This document shows, one piece after another, positions 62,129 through 64,000 of a stretch of 64,000 nucleotides of DNA (the stretch's first letter is position 1; every line of letters begins with the position of its first letter). This DNA comes from JAJCZZ01 sp964569085 (GTDB lineage: Bacteria > Gemmatimonadota > Gemmatimonadetes > Longimicrobiales > Gaopeijiaceae). Position numbers and translations under genes: made by a program. The notes under the pieces are model-generated. The model had not been told where the DNA came from, searched no databases, and saw only the letters and a program-made list of their open reading frames with translations. Location: positions 138,195 to 202,194 of the forward strand of contig CAZMTA010000003.1 of assembly GCA_964569085.1 (NCBI GenBank), given 5' to 3'.

Positions 62129-63280
62129 ATGCACCGGTTCCTGCCCGCCCTCGCCACGGCCGCGCTGCTGACCGCGTCCGCCGCACCCGCCCTCGCCCAG
62201 GACGTCGTCCTTCCCTCCATGCACCACGACTACCGCGTGGTCGAGGTGGTGGACGGGCTCGAGCAGCCGTGGTCCATGGCCTTCCTCCCCGGCGGGGACA
62301 TGCTGGTGACCGAGCGCCCGGGGCGGCTGCGGCTCGTGCGGGACGGCGCGCTGGTGGCGGAGCCGGTGGGCGGCGTGCCGGCCGTGTTCGCCCAGGGTCA
62401 GGGCGGCCTCCTGGACGTGGAGCTGCATCCCGACTTCGAGGACAACCGGCTGGTCTACCTCAGCTACTCCAAGCCCCTGGCCGGTGGGGAGTCCACCACG
62501 GCCGTCGTCCGGGGCCGGCTGGAGGACGGCGCCCTTCGTGACGTCGAGGAGATCTTCGAGGCCCAGAGCCGGGGACGGGGCCACTACGGCTCCCGCCTGG
62601 CCTTCGACGCCGACGGCTACCTCTTCGTGAGCGTGGGCGACCGTCAGGTCCCGTCCACCGGCGACCTGGAGGCGCATCCCGCCCAGGACCTCTCCAACCA
62701 CCACGGCGTCATCCTCCGCCTCCACGACGACGGGCGGGTCCCCGCGGACAACCCCTTCGTCGACCGGGCCGGCGCCCTCCCGGAGATCTGGAGCTACGGG
62801 CACCGGAACGCTCAGGGGCTCATCGTGCACCCCGAGACGAACCAGCCGTGGGCCAACGAGCACGGCCCCCAGGGCGGGGACGAGGTCAACGTCATCGAGC
62901 GGGGCGCCAACTACGGCTGGCCCGTGGTGGGCTACGGCGTGAACTACCGGAGCGGCAGCGCCATCCACGAGGGCACGACCCGCGAGGGCATGGTCGACCC
63001 CATCCACGTCTGGGTCCCGTCCATCGGCACGTCTGGAATGATGTTCTATTCCGGTCGGGCCTTCCCGGCGTGGGAGGGGGACGTCTTCGTCGGGGGCCTC
63101 AGCGGCCTCCAGCTCGTCCGTCTGGAGATGGACGGTCTCGAGATCGCGCGGGAGGAGACGCTCCTCCTGGGCATGGGGCGCGTGCGGGCCATCGAGCAGG
63201 GGCCCGACGGGCTCGTCTACGTGGCGCTGGAGGACCGGGACGGGCCCTCGGCGGTGGTGCGCCTCGAGCCGGTCCGCTGA
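62129..63280 (+). CDS. PQQ-dependent sugar dehydrogenase, YliI/Asd-like
   Basis: This 383-residue protein has a signal peptide (ALAQ, residue 23) and then the six-blade beta-propeller of soluble aldose sugar dehydrogenases: VVDGLEQPWSMAFLPGGDMLVTERPGRL (about 35-62), QGGLLDVELHPDF, SYGHRNAQGLIVHP (catalytic His-Arg-Asn), NEHGPQGGDEVNVIERGANYGWP, and AIEQGPDGLVYVALEDRDG near the end. It oxidises sugars with PQQ and passes electrons outward. No PQQ synthesis genes are in the window. AAGGAG precedes the ATG. Confidence 0.95.
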   Translation: MHRFLPALATAALLTASAAPALAQDVVLPSMHHDYRVVEVVDGLEQPWSMAFLPGGDMLVTERPGRLRLVRDGALVAEPVGGVPAVFAQGQGGLLDVELHPDFEDNRLVYLSYSKPLAGGESTTAVVRGRLEDGALRDVEEIFEAQSRGRGHYGSRLAFDADGYLFVSVGDRQVPSTGDLEAHPAQDLSNHHGVILRLHDDGRVPADNPFVDRAGALPEIWSYGHRNAQGLIVHPETNQPWANEHGPQGGDEVNVIERGANYGWPVVGYGVNYRSGSAIHEGTTREGMVDPIHVWVPSIGTSGMMFYSGRAFPAWEGDVFVGGLSGLQLVRLEMDGLEIAREETLLLGMGRVRAIEQGPDGLVYVALEDRDGPSAVVRLEPVR

Positions 63281-63301
63281 GCGGACCGGGGCGGCCGGGC
63301 C

Positions 63302-63856
63302 TCAGGAGGCCGACCGCCCCTCCCGCCCCTGGGTGGACGCCTCCAGCGGCACCCGGTAGCGCCGGGCGGTGAGGGGGGCGGGGATGGGCCCGTCGTCCAT
63401 CTTCGTCACCCCGTCGTCCTGGAATCCGAAGGACCCGTAGAAGCTGCGGGCCCGCTGGTTCAGCTCCAGGACCCACAGCGTGAGGTCCCGGTAGCCCAGC
63501 TCCGCAGCCCGCCGGCAGGTGGCGGCGCAGAGGCGGGTCCCGATCCCCTGGCGCATGCGGTCCGGGCGGACGTAGAGGGTCGGCATCTCGGCCACGGTGC
63601 GTCCGTCGGCGTCCTCGTCCAGGGAGGGACGGAGGGTCGAGAACGCCACCACCTCGCCGGCGTCCTCCGCCACCAGCGTGACCACCTCCGGGTCCGTGAG
63701 CCACGCCACCCAGCGGCGCCGACGCTCGCCGGCGTCCATCTTCTCCAGGAGGGCTTCGTCGATGCGTCCGCGGTAGGCCGCGTCCCGGCTGGCCTGGTGC
63801 ACCGCCGCGATGGCGGCGGCGTCCCGGGGGACCGCGTCCCGGATGCGGACGGTCAT
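63302..63856 (-). CDS. GNAT-family N-acetyltransferase
   Basis: This 184-residue GNAT has VRIRDAVPRDAAAIAAVHQASRDAAYRGRIDEALL (3-37), the strand VVAFSTLRPSLDED, the acetyl-CoA loop RMRQGIGTRLCAATCRRAAELG (about 109-130), and LWVLELNQRARSFYGSFGFQDDG near the end. The substrate is unknown; the WVLELNQRARSFY ending is common in RimI-like and small-molecule acetylators. It converges on the PQQ dehydrogenase gene. A partial gene of the same strand lies just upstream. Confidence 0.92.
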   Translation of the reverse strand: MTVRIRDAVPRDAAAIAAVHQASRDAAYRGRIDEALLEKMDAGERRRRWVAWLTDPEVVTLVAEDAGEVVAFSTLRPSLDEDADGRTVAEMPTLYVRPDRMRQGIGTRLCAATCRRAAELGYRDLTLWVLELNQRARSFYGSFGFQDDGVTKMDDGPIPAPLTARRYRVPLEASTQGREGRSAS

Positions 63857-63868
63857 GACATGAGCCCC

Positions 63869-64000
63869 TCAGCCGCCCCCGCCGGCCCGCTCCCGGTAGT
63901 CCAGCGGCGGGTCCCGGTCACCGAGGAGGGACTCGTACGTCCACCCGTCGGGGATGCGGTCGTCGTGCTCGGCCTTGGCCGCCGCCACCAGCGCCGGGTC
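63869..64000 (-). CDS. C-terminal end of an unrecognised protein, cut by window edge
   Basis: The minus-strand frame runs from the window edge to a TGA at 63869-63871, giving 43 residues (DPALVAAAKAEHDDRIPDG... ending GGGG). The hydrophilic sequence with EHDDRIPDGWTYESLLGDRDPP shows no family I recognise. It is 12 nt upstream of the GNAT gene and likely in the same transcript. Confidence 0.6.
   Translation of the reverse strand, partial: DPALVAAAKAEHDDRIPDGWTYESLLGDRDPPLDYRERAGGGG

Noticed and set aside
58414..62220. Minus-strand frame extending the DUF5916 gene to 62220
   Set aside because: The extension past 60723 is antisense or out of frame to the acetamidase gene and loses the signal peptide position; the TTG start is enough.

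Overview
The window is a contiguous, very GC-rich (about 70%) chromosomal stretch with almost no non-coding space. GTG starts and 4-base stop/start overlaps (ATGA, GTGA) are common. The mix of families (DUF5117-type zinc proteases, DUF5916 outer-membrane proteins, M28 and M6 peptidases, a dockerin-like tail, plant-type FabI, SUF genes with SufU and a Rieske protein) and the promoter style suggest a free-living Gemmatimonadota-like bacterium. That placement is inference from gene content; there is no rRNA gene here. I see no transposase, phage gene, CRISPR array or integron. Two runs of exactly 100 N (36736-36835 and 52903-53002) show that this is a scaffold from a draft or metagenome assembly.

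Layout. 1-5.9 kb: end of a sugar-kinase-like phosphotransferase, a tRNA-Glu/tRNA-Val pair with a clear promoter, pterin dehydratase, then a minus-strand run of FabI, class-III aminotransferase and lipase. 6-16.8 kb: a trans-sulfuration enzyme; a coupled ligA-polX-Ca2+/cation antiporter operon; a secreted amidohydrolase; and a second antiporter with a class-V aminotransferase and a nitroreductase. 16.9-24.1 kb: an ECF sigma factor, a small membrane anti-sigma-like protein, a YbjQ-family protein, and an unusual fusion of a pseudo-receiver and AraC-type DNA-binding region through one membrane segment to a complete PBP4 (S13) peptidase, followed by an integral-membrane M28 peptidase and a small membrane protein. 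I read this as a candidate cell-envelope sensing and remodelling locus, and it is the most novel thing in the window.

24.1-40.2 kb: a TipA-type MerR regulator with a textbook 19-bp-spacer promoter, a lone response regulator, a secreted zinc metalloprotease, a membrane GT-C-like protein, a Tat-type dienelactone hydrolase, a dolichol-phosphate-type glycosyltransferase, the lutABC lactate-oxidation operon, a ferritin-like protein, a Spy-like protein, an M6 protease with dockerin-like tail coupled to a small lipoprotein, and a patatin phospholipase. 40.2-46.9 kb: the iron-sulfur assembly operon sufC-sufB-sufD-Rieske-sufS-sufU, ending in an alkyl-DNA repair methyltransferase. A palindromic 115-bp element sits between sufB and sufD.

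46.9-64 kb: mostly one- to four-gene units. These are an AMIN-like lipoprotein, a YjdI-CDGSH fusion with its YjdJ acetyltransferase partner, a D-amino-acid dehydrogenase, a zinc-less MDR protein with DUF2007, a DUF4105 protein broken by the second gap, a DUF5996/GNAT/VOC trio, SLC13 and AEC transporters, a DUF5916 outer-membrane protein, a lipoprotein-like acetamidase, a PQQ-type sugar dehydrogenase, and acetyltransferases. Several intergenic regions carry a shared promoter form (TTGNNN, 17-18 bp, TANNTT), and strong GC hairpins without U-tracts lie at gene ends.
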